Assembly (NCBI RefSeq): GCF_028548395.1
Contig: NZ_JAQQLA010000003.1
Location: 248,001-312,000 of the forward strand
Origin: Vogesella indigofera
GTDB taxonomy: Bacteria > Pseudomonadota > Gammaproteobacteria > Burkholderiales > Chromobacteriaceae
Length of the DNA: 64,000 bases
Reading direction: 5' to 3'
Below are positions 18,353 through 27,162 of the stretch, piece after piece. A model generated the notes under the pieces. The model was not told the origin of the DNA and did not search any database. It saw nothing but the letters and a program-made list of their open reading frames with translations. How positions within the stretch are numbered: the first letter of the stretch is position 1; every line of letters starts with the position of its first letter. Made by a program: the position numbers and the translations under genes.

Positions 18353-19255
18353 ATGAATATGGACGAATTGCGCAGTATGGCGGTGTTTGCCCGGGTGATT
18401 GAGAAAGGCTCGATGAACGCGGCGGCGCAGAGCCTGGGCATCACGCCATCGGCGGTCAGCCAGCATCTGCGGCGGCTGGAGCAGCGCCACGGTGTCACCC
18501 TGCTGCAGCGCACTACGCGCAAGCTGACGCTGACCGAGGCCGGGCAGCTGTTCTACCAGGGTTGTGCCGCGATGCTGGCGGCAGCGCGGCAGGCGGAGCA
18601 GCAGCTGTCGGCACTGCGCGATGCGCCGGTGGGCGAGCTGCGCATCTCCGCCCCCAGCGGCCTGGCCGGCGGCGTGCTCAGCAGCGCGCTGGCACCCTTG
18701 CTTGAGGCCAACCCCGGCCTCAGCCTGCGGCTGTTCTTTCACGACGAGATGGTGGACCTGCTGGAGTTGCAGATTGATCTGGCGATCCGTGCCGGCAAGC
18801 TGAAGGATTCGTCGCTGGTGGCGCGTCATCTGGCCGACTGGCACTTTGTCATTTGTGCGTCGCCCGTCTATGTTGCAAAGCATGGTCTGCCACAAACGCC
18901 GGCCGAACTGTTGCAGCACGACTGGGTCGGGGTGGCCGCGCACGAAGGCTTGAGCCGGCTGCAGTTGACGCGCGGCGCGGAAACGGTGACTTTATCGATG
19001 CCGCCGCGCATCAGCAGCAACAATATCCTGTCGGCGCGTGCCTTTGTGCTGGAAGGCCTAGGCCTGTCCTTGCAGCCGGAACCGGAAGTGCGCAAGGAGC
19101 TGGCCTCCGGTCTGCTGCAGCCGGTGCTGGGCGAGTGGAGCCTGCCGGAGTTGCCGTTGTGGATGGTGACACCGCGGCGCGAGGGGCAACCTGCAAAAGT
19201 GCGACATGCAATGTCGGCATTGCAGGCGGCCTTGGGTGGCGAACGCCGTCTTTGA
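18353..19255 (+). CDS. LysR-family transcriptional regulator
   Basis: A 300-residue LysR-type regulator. The N-terminal winged helix-turn-helix (FARVIEKGSMNAAAQSLGITPSAVSQHLRRLE is its core, here noted at residues 11-43) is followed by an effector domain containing GELRISAPSGLAGG and HLADWHFVICASPVYVAKHG. It resembles the DhcR/CrgA-like subgroup that represses divergent redox genes. It is divergent from the Rossmann-protein gene. The start may be the ATG at 18353 or the one 6 nt later. The effector is not predictable from sequence. Confidence 0.92.
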   Translation: MNMDELRSMAVFARVIEKGSMNAAAQSLGITPSAVSQHLRRLEQRHGVTLLQRTTRKLTLTEAGQLFYQGCAAMLAAARQAEQQLSALRDAPVGELRISAPSGLAGGVLSSALAPLLEANPGLSLRLFFHDEMVDLLELQIDLAIRAGKLKDSSLVARHLADWHFVICASPVYVAKHGLPQTPAELLQHDWVGVAAHEGLSRLQLTRGAETVTLSMPPRISSNNILSARAFVLEGLGLSLQPEPEVRKELASGLLQPVLGEWSLPELPLWMVTPRREGQPAKVRHAMSALQAALGGERRL

Positions 19256-19341
19256 CATTGGCAAGGGCGGTTTGTTGCCGGATTATTGCAATATTGTTAT
19301 GCAAAAATGCCGTGTAATGGAGATTGTACGCAGAATACAAA

Positions 19342-19360
19342 ATTTCGTTGTTAACGAAAT
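19342..19360. promoter_or_regulatory. Perfect dyad upstream of the chemoreceptor gene
   Basis: ATTTCGTT-GTT-AACGAAAT forms an 8-bp perfect dyad in the AT-rich 205-nt gap before the chemoreceptor gene. It could be an operator or a hairpin ending the LysR transcript; there is no U-run, so an operator is favoured. Confidence 0.4.
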
Positions 19361-19460
19361 GCCATGAAATGGCTTTGTGAATATAAACAAATAATCACAT
19401 GTGTGCTTAGTAGTACTATGCCGCACCATAACTTACAAAATACAGTGGGGAATACACATC

Positions 19461-21332
19461 ATGATGTCATTGCGTACTCGCCTGATGGCCTTCGTACTGC
19501 TGGTACTGACGGTACTTGCTGTCATGTTCTGTGCCGTCGCGTACTGGAAAATGAGCGACGCCCTGTCCAGTGCGATCCGTAACGAAATCAATCAGGCCGC
19601 CAACAGCAAGGCGAGCTTTGTTGCCGAGTGGGTCTCCACCCGCCAGAAGATCGTTGCTGCGGCGTTGCCGCGTTTCGGTACTGGTGAATTGCAGCCGGTG
19701 CTGGACCAGGCGCGTGATGCCGGCGGTTTTGACGACATGTATATCGGTCAGCCCGACAAGACCATGACCCAGTTCACCGGTGCCGCCAAGGTGCCGGAAG
19801 GCTATGACCCGACCGGGCGGCCATGGTATCTGGCGGCCAAGGATGCGACCGGCCCGATCGCCTCGCCCCCTTATATTGATGCCGCCACCAAGCGTCCGAT
19901 CATCACCTTCGCCCAGGCGCGCAAGGATGGCGGCCAGCTGGTGGCCGTGGCCGGTGGTGACGTGACGCTGCAGCGCGTGGTGGACGAAGTGGTTGCCGCC
20001 AAGCTGCCGGGTGACGGCTATGCCTTCCTGGTGACGGGCGACGGTACCGTGATTGCACACCCGGAAAAAGACTCCGGCCTGAAAAAGATCGGCGAGGTAG
20101 TGTCCGGCTACGACATGAACGCGGTGAACAAGGATGGCCAGATCATGGACGTGTCGATCAACGGTGACGCCACCCTGACCGCGCTGTATCCGGTGGGCAA
20201 GACCGGCTGGTTCCTCGGCGTGATGGTGCCGGTAGCCGCGGCGATGGCACCGGTGACACAGCTGCTGATGGTGATGGTTGGCCTGCTGGTGATCGGCCTG
20301 GTGGTGTCCGGCATCTTCGCCTACGTTGGCGTGGCACGCATGCTGTCCGGCCTGTCGGTGCTGCGCAATGCGATGCGTGAAGTGGCCAGCGGCCACGGCG
20401 ACCTGACTAAGACACTGCCGGTCGGCAACCGTGACGAAGTCGGCCAGATTGCCGAAGCCTTCAACCAGTTCGTGGCCAAGCTGCGCGAGATGTTCCTCAC
20501 CGTGCGCGACGAGTCCGATTCGTTGGCGCGCGACGCCGCCGACCTGAACCGCGTGGCCGAGCAGATCGCCCAGGATTCGCGTGTGCAGTCGTCGGAACTG
20601 TCGTCGACTGCCGCCACCATCGAGCAGATCACTGTCAGCATCAACCACATTGCCGATCACGTTGGCGAAACCGAAGTGCTGGTGTCGCGTTCGCGTGACA
20701 ACTCGCTGGATTCGCACCGCGCGATGGCGGAAGTGGCGCGTGAGGTGGAGTCCATCGTCGGTGCGGTGTCGTCGCTGCAGAACGTGATGTCCAACCTGTC
20801 TGGCCAGTCCGAGCAGATCAAGGGCATTGTCGGCGTGATCCGCGACATCGCCGACCAGACCAATATGCTGGCGCTGAATGCGGCGATCGAAGCGGCGCGT
20901 GCCGGTGAGCAGGGCCGCGGCTTTGCCGTGGTGGCCGACGAAGTGCGCAAGCTGGCCGAGCGTACCGCCAGCGCCACGGTACAGATCGCCGAGCTGATCG
21001 ATACCGTGATCCAGAAAACCGGCGAGGCGATCAACCACGCCGATGCCACCAACGCGAAAGTGGAAACCGGTGTCACCCTGTCACGTGAAGCAGCCAGCAA
21101 GGTGGAGCTGATCAAGGGCAACGCCGAAGAGATCTCGACCCGCATGGGCGAAATCACTTCCTCCACCGCCGAGCAGGGCATCGCCACCAACGAAATGGCG
21201 CGCAGCGCCGAACGTGTCAACTCGATGGCGCAGCAGACCGACAGCAGCCTGCAGGAAGCGCTGGCGACGATCCAGGTACTGGCCAGCCGAGGCGACCAGC
21301 TGAAGGCACTGGTGTCGCAATTCCGTCTGTGA
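19461..21332 (+). CDS. Methyl-accepting chemotaxis protein with dCache sensor
   Basis: A 623-residue transmembrane chemoreceptor. A membrane helix at about residues 7-30 is followed by a periplasmic double-Cache domain ([19 protein letters not shown] motif region, around residues 110-135), a second membrane helix near 270-298, a HAMP segment and a cytoplasmic signalling domain. The conserved hairpin tip is [20 protein letters not shown] with [10 protein letters not shown] after it. No C-terminal pentapeptide is present, so adaptation enzymes are recruited otherwise. GGGGA lies before the ATG. Ligands of such Cache domains are often amino or organic acids; the specific one is unknown. Confidence 0.93.
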   Translation: MMSLRTRLMAFVLLVLTVLAVMFCAVAYWKMSDALSSAIRNEINQAANSKASFVAEWVSTRQKIVAAALPRFGTGELQPVLDQARDAGGFDDMYIGQPDKTMTQFTGAAKVPEGYDPTGRPWYLAAKDATGPIASPPYIDAATKRPIITFAQARKDGGQLVAVAGGDVTLQRVVDEVVAAKLPGDGYAFLVTGDGTVIAHPEKDSGLKKIGEVVSGYDMNAVNKDGQIMDVSINGDATLTALYPVGKTGWFLGVMVPVAAAMAPVTQLLMVMVGLLVIGLVVSGIFAYVGVARMLSGLSVLRNAMREVASGHGDLTKTLPVGNRDEVGQIAEAFNQFVAKLREMFLTVRDESDSLARDAADLNRVAEQIAQDSRVQSSELSSTAATIEQITVSINHIADHVGETEVLVSRSRDNSLDSHRAMAEVAREVESIVGAVSSLQNVMSNLSGQSEQIKGIVGVIRDIADQTNMLALNAAIEAARAGEQGRGFAVVADEVRKLAERTASATVQIAELIDTVIQKTGEAINHADATNAKVETGVTLSREAASKVELIKGNAEEISTRMGEITSSTAEQGIATNEMARSAERVNSMAQQTDSSLQEALATIQVLASRGDQLKALVSQFRL

Positions 21333-21350
21333 TACATCTTGCATGCAGCA

Positions 21351-21380
21351 AGCCCCGGCCTGTGCCGGGGTTTTTCTTTT
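21351..21380 (+). terminator. Terminator of the chemoreceptor gene
   Basis: CCCCGGC and GCCGGGG with a 4-nt loop are followed by five T and a T-rich tail, 20 nt after the stop. Confidence 0.9.
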
Positions 21381-21395
21381 TGTGGAGCCTGTTCA

Positions 21396-22334
21396 ATGTT
21401 TGCCAATCCTTTTGCCCGCTTTCAGGATGCCCCGGTCGTGCTGGACGGCGCGATGGCGTCCGAGCTGGAACGTCGCGGTTGTGACCTGAATGACGCGTTG
21501 TGGTCGGCGCGGGTGCTGATCGAGCAGCCGGAGCTGATCCGCCAGGTGCATTTTGACTACTTCGTCGCCGGTGCCGATGTTGCCACCACCGCCAGCTACC
21601 AGGCATCGTTCAGCGGCTTTGCCAAACGCAGCCTGGACGAAGCCGCCGCCGCGGAACTGATGCAGCGCTCGGTGCAGCTGGCGCAGCTGGCGCGCGACGA
21701 GTTCTGGGCCGATGCGGCCAACCATGCCGGTCGCCAGCGGCCGCTGGTGGCGGCCTCGGTGGGGCCGTACGGCGCGATGCTGGCCGACGGTTCCGAGTAC
21801 CGTGGCCACTACGGCCGCAGCGAAACCGAGCTGATGGACTTCCATCGCCCGCGCATTGCCGCCTTGCTGGCCGCCGCGCCGGATCTGCTGGCGTGCGAGA
21901 CCATCCCCTGCACGGTGGAAGCGCGCGCCATCGCCCGCGTGCTGCAGCAGGACTTTCCGCAGGCGGCGGCATGGATCAGCTTCTCCTGCCGCGATGATGC
22001 CAACCTGAGCGACGGCACGCCGTTGCTGGTGGCGGTGACCGAGCTGGAAGCCTATCCGCAGATTGTGGCGGTGGGCGTCAATTGCACCGCACCGCGCCAT
22101 ATCGTGCCGCTGCTGCAAACGTTGGCCGCACAGACCGGCAAGCGACTGCTGACCTATCCCAATTCCGGCGAAGCCTACGACGCGGTGACCAAGACCTGGC
22201 ACGGCAGCAGCGATCCTATGGCCTTCGCCGAGGCTGCGCGGCAGTGGCGGCTGGCCGGCGCCAGCTGCATCGGCGGCTGCTGCCGCACGTCGCCGGACGA
22301 TATCCGGGCGCTGGCCGGCTGGCTGCGCGGCTAA
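21396..22334 (+). CDS. mmuM: Homocysteine S-methyltransferase
   Basis: A 312-residue zinc-dependent enzyme that transfers a methyl group from S-methylmethionine or S-adenosylmethionine to homocysteine. It has the N-terminal VLDGAMASELERRGCDLND, the zinc-ligand cysteine in VAVGVNCTAP and the CC pair in CIGGCCRTSPDDI, all typical of MmuM. GGAG precedes the ATG. It stands alone; no mmuP permease is next to it. The dispersed word at 22118-22130 codes for QTLAAQ. Confidence 0.93.
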   Translation: MFANPFARFQDAPVVLDGAMASELERRGCDLNDALWSARVLIEQPELIRQVHFDYFVAGADVATTASYQASFSGFAKRSLDEAAAAELMQRSVQLAQLARDEFWADAANHAGRQRPLVAASVGPYGAMLADGSEYRGHYGRSETELMDFHRPRIAALLAAAPDLLACETIPCTVEARAIARVLQQDFPQAAAWISFSCRDDANLSDGTPLLVAVTELEAYPQIVAVGVNCTAPRHIVPLLQTLAAQTGKRLLTYPNSGEAYDAVTKTWHGSSDPMAFAEAARQWRLAGASCIGGCCRTSPDDIRALAGWLRG

Positions 22335-22585
22335 GACGGCACGGTGGCAAGCTCGTCTACGGCGATCTGCGGTTATATGGAGTCGGTTACCTATAATAAT
22401 TAGGGTTCAAAACTGCCGCTTCTGAACCAAGAGGCGGTAGTTTTTTGTCTGTTAGTCATATTGGTATGGAGTGCTATAATTCTCAATATGACTACTGTTC
22501 ACATTCTCCGTGCCTTGCTGCATCAGGTTGGTGTGGGGACTTGGTCTGTCCCGCTCCCCGTGGACAGCGGGTTAAGCACTAAGCA
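22335..22585. other. Intergenic region with a hairpin and 7-bp tandem repeats
   Basis: No convincing gene. TATAAT hexamers occur at 22392-22397 and near 22474. A wobble-paired hairpin with T-run (about 22408-22446) may end the mmuM transcript or a short RNA. A 33-codon frame from 22488 has no recognisable product. Four copies of TAAGCAC lie in tandem at about 22572-22599, at the edge of the insertion-sequence remnant. Confidence 0.5.
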
Positions 22586-22771
22586 CTAAGCACTAAGCAC
22601 TGAACGACGGCGTTCGAATTCAACCGGGGTCAAATACCCCAGGGTCGAATGACGTCGTTGGTGATTGTAAAAGCGGATGTAATCAAACACATCTGTACGT
22701 GCCTCCTCGTAGCTTCGGTAGTGGGTCAAATAAACCCGCTCTGACTTCAGCGAACGGAAGAAGCTTTCCAT
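22586..22771 (-). pseudogene. IS3-family transposase OrfB remnant (C-terminal end)
   Basis: About 61 codons encode the C-terminal end of an IS3-type DDE transposase: MESFFRSLKSERVY, then RRHSTLGYLTPVEFE. The catalytic glutamate (E of MESFF) and the conserved end are kept. Upstream the frame is broken: PSGN is followed by a stop, and the expected CWDN residues are lost. The rest of orfB and all of orfA are absent, so this is an inactive relic. Confidence 0.88.
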
Positions 22772-22779
22772 AAATACTC

Positions 22780-23247
22780 AATTGCCACTGGGGGTGGCGC
22801 ACCCTACACCATTAATTTGTTTGAGGGTACCAATTTTGCAGATGGCAACCAATCTGCTAAAGAGAGCCCCATTGTGCCGTTAACCTAGACAGCTCCTGCA
22901 GGAAGGTGGCTAAGAGAAGCTCATTATATGCATGTATATGCGTTATGTATATTTCGCTGCTGAGGTTCGCATTGCTGCCCACATTCCTGATTTAGCTCAT
23001 TCATGTTGTCGCTCTCACTTCACGCATGCGCTGCATGAAGAGCGTGCCGTCGGTACAGGTGTGAGCGCTGCGACCAACCTTGGCCGCCGTCGCGGCACTC
23101 GCAAACCGGTGGCTGCGCGTGCACGGCAGACGGTGCGGGCGGCTGGAGTCCGCGCCCTGGATCTGCTTGAATAGCGCCTTTGCGCCAGGCCGGCGCGCCC
23201 CGTGCGGCGCCGCGCCGGTCTGGCATCACCCATCACGGAGCAAGCAC
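22780..23247. other. Gap after the IS relic, no gene recognised
   Basis: AT-richer than its surroundings up to about 23040, possibly more insertion-sequence debris. Frames in 23020-23240 overlap one another and have no family resemblance. A degenerate dispersed-word copy is at 23073-23086. Confidence 0.4.
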
Positions 23248-23604
23248 ATGATCGTCAGAGTGGACGGGCAGCACCTCAGCGCCCAGATCGACTACCCCAA
23301 TCCGCAGCGGCTGGTGCGCGGCAACCCGCAGCGGCGCACCTGGCCCGCCTACGAAAGTGGCGACGGCGTGTGCGCCGCCGGTATCTGGGCTTGCGAGCCG
23401 GGTGCCTGGCGCATCGCCTTTGCCGACAACAAGGAAGAGTTCTTCTGCATCCGCCACGGCCGGGTGCAGCTGATCGACGAAAACGGCCATGCCGAAGCCT
23501 TTGGCCCCGGCGACGCCGCAGTGATCCCGGCCGGATTCCGCGGCGTGTTCGAGGTGCTGGAAGCGGTGGAGAAGTACTATGTGATCGTGACGCGGCCGGG
23601 CTGA
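23248..23604 (+). CDS. Small cupin-domain protein
   Basis: A 118-residue single-domain cupin of the (S)-ureidoglycine aminohydrolase-like group. It has the pattern GIWACEPGAWRIAF, EEFFCIRHGRVQLIDENG and FGPGDAAVIPAGFRGVFEV, a double-stranded beta-helix fold. GGAG lies 7 nt before the ATG. The metal ligands are only partly conserved, as is common in this group. Neighbours give no functional clue. Confidence 0.85.
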   Translation: MIVRVDGQHLSAQIDYPNPQRLVRGNPQRRTWPAYESGDGVCAAGIWACEPGAWRIAFADNKEEFFCIRHGRVQLIDENGHAEAFGPGDAAVIPAGFRGVFEVLEAVEKYYVIVTRPG

Positions 23605-23777
23605 GTGCCTGTTCACTAGCGGGGCGGCTGATCGCGATGGGGCGGTGCGGTATTAAGAAGGCGCTGTGCCTGCTGTAAACGCCGCGGTCGCGGCTGTTTT
23701 CGCCGTGTGTCGCGCGAGCGGACGAAACCGTGAAGACGTTCGGGCGCCGGCGGCCAGGGTTGGCCGCAGCGCGGCGC

Positions 23778-24704
23778 TCAGCTCAGGCTGACGATGGTAT
23801 TGCGCCCGGTCAGGCGGGCCTTGGCCAACGCCGCTTCCAGCCGGATCTGCAGCTGGCGGGCGTTCTGGTCGGTTTCGTGCCAAGTGCTCAGGCCGATGCA
23901 GGTGCTGGTCTCGCAATTGGCGCCATCCGGCCAGAAGGTAAAGCTGCCCAGCCGCTGCTGCAGCCGCTTGGCGACCTTGACCGCATCCAGCAGTGTGGTC
24001 TGCCGCAACAGCATCACCAGCGTGCCGTTCTCGTGGCGGCCGACCAGATCGCCGTCGCGGCTGCTCTGCACACACAGATAGCTCACCATGCGGCGGAAAT
24101 GGGCGCGGTTGTAGGCGCCCAACGGCTCCCGGTTGCGGATCGGCACCACCTCGGCGTGGATCTGCAGCGCCGCCAGCGGATCGTGGTAGCGGCGCGCGTG
24201 GCCGACCTCGATGCCGGCGCGCTCCAGCAGCTGGCCGGCGGACAGCACGCCGCTGATGTAGTCGTCCGGATCTTCCGCCATGCCCTCGTCGCTGGCCGGC
24301 ATCAGCTGCCGCACCCGCTCGAACAGCTCGTCCTTCTTCTTCAGCAGCTCGTTCATCAGCATGTGCTGGCTGTGATCGGAAAAGGTGAAGATCAGCGTCG
24401 GGTACGACCAGGCCACCACCCGCGCCGACAGCAGCACCGGGAAGCAGCGGCCGCGAGCCGAACACAGCTCGCCTTCGAGGTTGTAGACCAGATCCTGGCG
24501 CTGGATGTCGCGCAGGATGTCGTCCAGCGGCGGCTTGCTGACAAAGCGCGCCAGCGGCTGGCCCAGCAGCTCGGACAGCGGCAGCCCGAGCTGGATCGAC
24601 GCCAGCTGGTTGGCGGCCATCACCGTCATGTCGGCGCTGTCCGCCATGATAAAGGCACCCTGCAAGGTGTCGATCATGTACTGGAAATTCAGCTCGTCCG
24701 GCAT
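23778..24704 (-). CDS. PAS-domain protein with degenerate GGDEF domain
   Basis: A 308-residue cytoplasmic signalling protein. Residues ~5-120 form a PAS domain (DTLQGAFIMADSADMTVMAANQ). The C-terminal half looks like a diguanylate cyclase (PIRNREPLGAYNRAHFRRMVSYL, DGDLVGRHENGTLVMLL, STWHETDQNARQLQIRLEAALA), but the GGDEF motif is replaced by HENGT, so cyclase activity is very unlikely. It may bind GTP or act as a sensor. AGAGG precedes the ATG. A flanking dispersed-word copy is at 23756-23768. Confidence 0.8.
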   Translation of the reverse strand: MPDELNFQYMIDTLQGAFIMADSADMTVMAANQLASIQLGLPLSELLGQPLARFVSKPPLDDILRDIQRQDLVYNLEGELCSARGRCFPVLLSARVVAWSYPTLIFTFSDHSQHMLMNELLKKKDELFERVRQLMPASDEGMAEDPDDYISGVLSAGQLLERAGIEVGHARRYHDPLAALQIHAEVVPIRNREPLGAYNRAHFRRMVSYLCVQSSRDGDLVGRHENGTLVMLLRQTTLLDAVKVAKRLQQRLGSFTFWPDGANCETSTCIGLSTWHETDQNARQLQIRLEAALAKARLTGRNTIVSLS

Positions 24705-24917
24705 AGACCTCTCCCCCTGCCATCGCTTGCCTGCCGGCCACACTCTGGCTGCACCCCATAAAATGGCCGGCTGATTCTTAACATTAGTACATGAGGTGCG
24801 ACGTGGCGTGCCGCTTGCCACGCGGCGACATGATATTACCGGGGCATGGCGCGGGCGCTGCGGCGGGGCAGGCAAGGGAAGGGCAACGGGGCTGCGGCCA
24901 GGGTTGGCCGCAACGGT

Positions 24918-25526
24918 TTACGGCTTGCGTGCTACCACCTGCAGCACGCTGGCGGTGCCGGTGTGGTAGCTGCCCTCGATCACCTCGCGCTCCAGCTCGA
25001 CGAAGTGCAGCAGCGCCAGCCCGGCCAGCTCGCCGCGCACGATCTCGGCCTCCAGCAGCATGTCCGCGTCCTTTGGCCCGCCGGTGGCGAACGCCAGCTG
25101 GCGCGGAGTGTAGCCTTCCATGATCAGCAGCCCGCCCGGCTTCAGCGCCGCAATCGCGCGCGCCATCACCGTGCGGCGCAAGGCCGACGGCAGGTGGCAG
25201 AACACCGACACCACCGCGTCGAACTGCGCCTCACCCGGCTGGTAACGCGCCAGATCGGTCAGCACCGCGGTGATGTCCACCCCGGCCGCCGACGCGCGCG
25301 CCAGCAACTTGGCCAGCCCCTCGTGCGAGGCATCCACCGCCGTCAGCGCATGGCCCTGTTTGGCCAAAAACAGCGCATTACGGCCTTCGCCTTCGCCCAG
25401 ACTCAGCACGCGGCTGCCCGGCGTCAGGCGTGGCGCCTGCTCGCGCAGAAAATCATTCGGCGCCTCGCCGTAGATGAATTCGCTGACGGCAAAACGGGTA
25501 TTCCAGAAATCGGCGGTATCGCTCAT
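24918..25526 (-). CDS. Class I SAM-dependent methyltransferase, TehB-like
   Basis: A 202-residue methyltransferase. Motif I is RVLSLGEGEGRNALFLAKQG, then VDASHEGL (motif II acidic residue), FDAVVSVFCHLP (motif IV) and LKPGGLLIMEGYTP. This layout is typical of TehB and thiopurine-methyltransferase-like enzymes acting on small molecules. GGA precedes the ATG. No tehA-like gene is adjacent. The substrate is unknown. Confidence 0.87.
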   Translation of the reverse strand: MSDTADFWNTRFAVSEFIYGEAPNDFLREQAPRLTPGSRVLSLGEGEGRNALFLAKQGHALTAVDASHEGLAKLLARASAAGVDITAVLTDLARYQPGEAQFDAVVSVFCHLPSALRRTVMARAIAALKPGGLLIMEGYTPRQLAFATGGPKDADMLLEAEIVRGELAGLALLHFVELEREVIEGSYHTGTASVLQVVARKP

Positions 25527-25854
25527 CGGGGTTCCTTGGGGTAATGGGAGGGCGTGGTGGCGTTACGGTAGCGGGGAGGGAGAAGTGAAGCAAGGCTTGC
25601 GGCCAACCTTGTGGCAGCAAAGCGTTTTGATTTTTTGCCACGGAAGCACACGGAAGGCACGGACAAAGGCTAAGCGGCGTCGGTCACGAAAAACACGAAA
25701 AACACGAAAGCAAAAAGCGCCAAGGTTGGCCGCAGGCATGTCGGGTTACGCTGCGCTAACCCGACCTACGGTGACGTGCGGTTAAGGTTGGCTGCAGCGA
25801 GACGCTAGTCGGCAGCCAGCATGTAATCGTCGTGACCACACCCGTTGGCGTAAG

Positions 25855-25942
25855 CCGTGGAAACTGTCGCCAGCCCGGAAGCAAGCCGCCCTCTTTTGAG
25901 CGCAGCGTATGGGCGGCGCCGGGATGGCGACAGTTTCCACGG
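25855..25942 (+). repeat. Long hairpin repeat, copy A
   Basis: Arms 25855-25872 and 25925-25942 form a perfect 18-bp stem, extended by CCCGG/CCGGG past one mismatch. Inside is a second stem GCCGCCC/GGGCGGC (25884-25890 with 25911-25917). About 35 nt downstream follows a small hairpin AAGGGGGAT/ATCCCCCTT. The same architecture recurs at 60109-60196 with a compensatory base-pair change. Confidence 0.8.
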
Positions 25943-26100
25943 GAATTCTTGCGCTTTCGGGAAGAGCGGGGATTGGAAAGGGGGATGCGGTATCCCCCTT
26001 CCTCGTTCATTCCTTCGCGACGCTACGCTTGCCTCGCTCAGTCACCGGCGAAACCGGCAAAGCAAACAATCATCCGCGCAGCGGAATCCGCAGACTAAAC

Positions 26101-26141
26101 AAAGGTTGGCCGCAAACAGTCATCAGCTTGCAGCCAACCTT
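26101..26141. repeat. Inverted pair of the dispersed word (one arm degenerate)
   Basis: AAAGGTTGGCCGCAA (26101-26115) faces TTGCAGCCAACCTT (26128-26141). The second arm carries one substitution. It is part of the sequence block shared with 60318-60359. Confidence 0.75.
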
Positions 26142-26281
26142 CGTGATGCAATCGCGGTAAACGTTGGGCTTCGCAGGCTCAGCCCAACCTACCGTGCTGT
26201 CGTAGGGTACGTCACCCCGAAGGGGCGACGTACCGGTGTGGCATAGATTGATGGGTCTAGGGGGAGCGTCGTACAGACGTT

Positions 26282-27109
26282 TTACGGCGTCCCTCTCGAT
26301 TGCCGGGTTAGATTTTGTTCTGTCGATGGTTGATTTTCTTTCTCAACAGTCATGAAGAGAGCTGCGCTTAGAGGGAATACTGTAATTTTACGTTCACTAT
26401 TAACGCGGATGTAAGCATATTCCGGCGAAAGCAGAACTAATTCCCCCTTTGCTGGTGGTGATAGCTTCCCCTCTCGATCTTGAATGGTCACCGTTATACC
26501 GCCTCCCACCCCAAAATATCGAAGCCCGAGTTTTAGTGCTGTAGCAAACTGTGTCGAGACAACAGTCGACAGGGAGAAAACAACGAGAATAAGAGCTAGA
26601 AATGAGCGGATTTGCTTGCTCGGAGACTTCCACATCAGAAATGAAATGTGAAGGCATATAAAGAAAGCCACGGCGATAATCGTAAGAACTGAAAACCATT
26701 CGTCGTTCTTGGATGAAATGGCGGTTACCGTCAAAATGCTCAGGAACAACACATTCATCAAACCGAACATCACAAATAGAAACCAATCGGCTTCCCCTGT
26801 GCTTTGTTTTTGCACTATCGGGAGAACTATCCCAAACATTGCAAGTGATGAGGCTACGAGCATTAGTTCGCTTGCAGAGAAAAATACCCTTAATCCGAAT
26901 TGGCCATGCTCAAAAAAATCGTACGAGAAAAAACCTTCATTTCCCATGTAAATGAGAAATAGGAGTTTTGGGAAAAGCCAAATGAAAATAATACTTAGCA
27001 ACCAAAGCAAGAGCTTCAGAACCGTTTCTTTTGTCCATCCTGTCAGGTTGATTATTTTTGTGAGCATTGAAAGTATAAAGTGTGATGTACACACCATCGT
27101 TGAGTACAT
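26282..27109 (-). CDS. AT-rich multipass membrane protein of unknown function
   Basis: A 275-residue protein with about five membrane helices (cores VLKLLLWLLSIIFIWLF, LVASSLAMFGIVLPIV, WFLFVMFGLMNVLFLS, SVLTIIAVAFFICLHISF, SFLALILVVFSLSTVV) and a ~70-residue C-terminal soluble part rich in charged residues. Its base composition is clearly more AT-rich than all neighbours, and it lies between repeat debris and the cobalamin operon, so recent transfer is likely. No good ribosome site precedes the 27109 start; an alternative start is at 27067. I recognise no family. Confidence 0.6.
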   Translation of the reverse strand: MYSTMVCTSHFILSMLTKIINLTGWTKETVLKLLLWLLSIIFIWLFPKLLFLIYMGNEGFFSYDFFEHGQFGLRVFFSASELMLVASSLAMFGIVLPIVQKQSTGEADWFLFVMFGLMNVLFLSILTVTAISSKNDEWFSVLTIIAVAFFICLHISFLMWKSPSKQIRSFLALILVVFSLSTVVSTQFATALKLGLRYFGVGGGITVTIQDREGKLSPPAKGELVLLSPEYAYIRVNSERKITVFPLSAALFMTVEKENQPSTEQNLTRQSRGTP

Positions 27110-27162
27110 CTAGTTTGTGGATGTGCATATCCACGCAGCGTCATGGATATCTTCTTTTCTTT

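Larger units (their letters stand above)
25527..26281. other. 755-bp repeat-rich intergenic region
   Basis: No gene is supported. In order: a dispersed-word copy (25597-25610); three tandem copies of CACGAAAAA (25685-25710); another word copy (25721-25734); a GTCGGGTTA/TAACCCGAC hairpin (about 25739-25764); a degenerate word copy; a long hairpin repeat (25855-25942) shared with 60109-60196; an inverted word pair (26101-26141); a TTGGGCT/AGCCCAA hairpin; and a strong stem GGTACGTC/GACGTACC (26206-26234) near the end of the next minus-strand gene. Confidence 0.7.

Noticed and set aside
22405..22425. GGTTC...GAACC stem resembling a tRNA T-arm
   Set aside because: No acceptor, D or anticodon arms surround it; it is part of a terminator-like hairpin.
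22488..22590. A 33-codon frame after a TATAAT box
   Set aside because: It has no ribosome site or family resemblance and runs into the tandem TAAGCAC repeats; probably chance or debris.
25685..25710. CACGAAAAA tandem repeats as a possible CRISPR-like array
   Set aside because: The units are 9 bp without spacers; this is a simple tandem repeat. No regularly spaced repeats were seen anywhere in the window.
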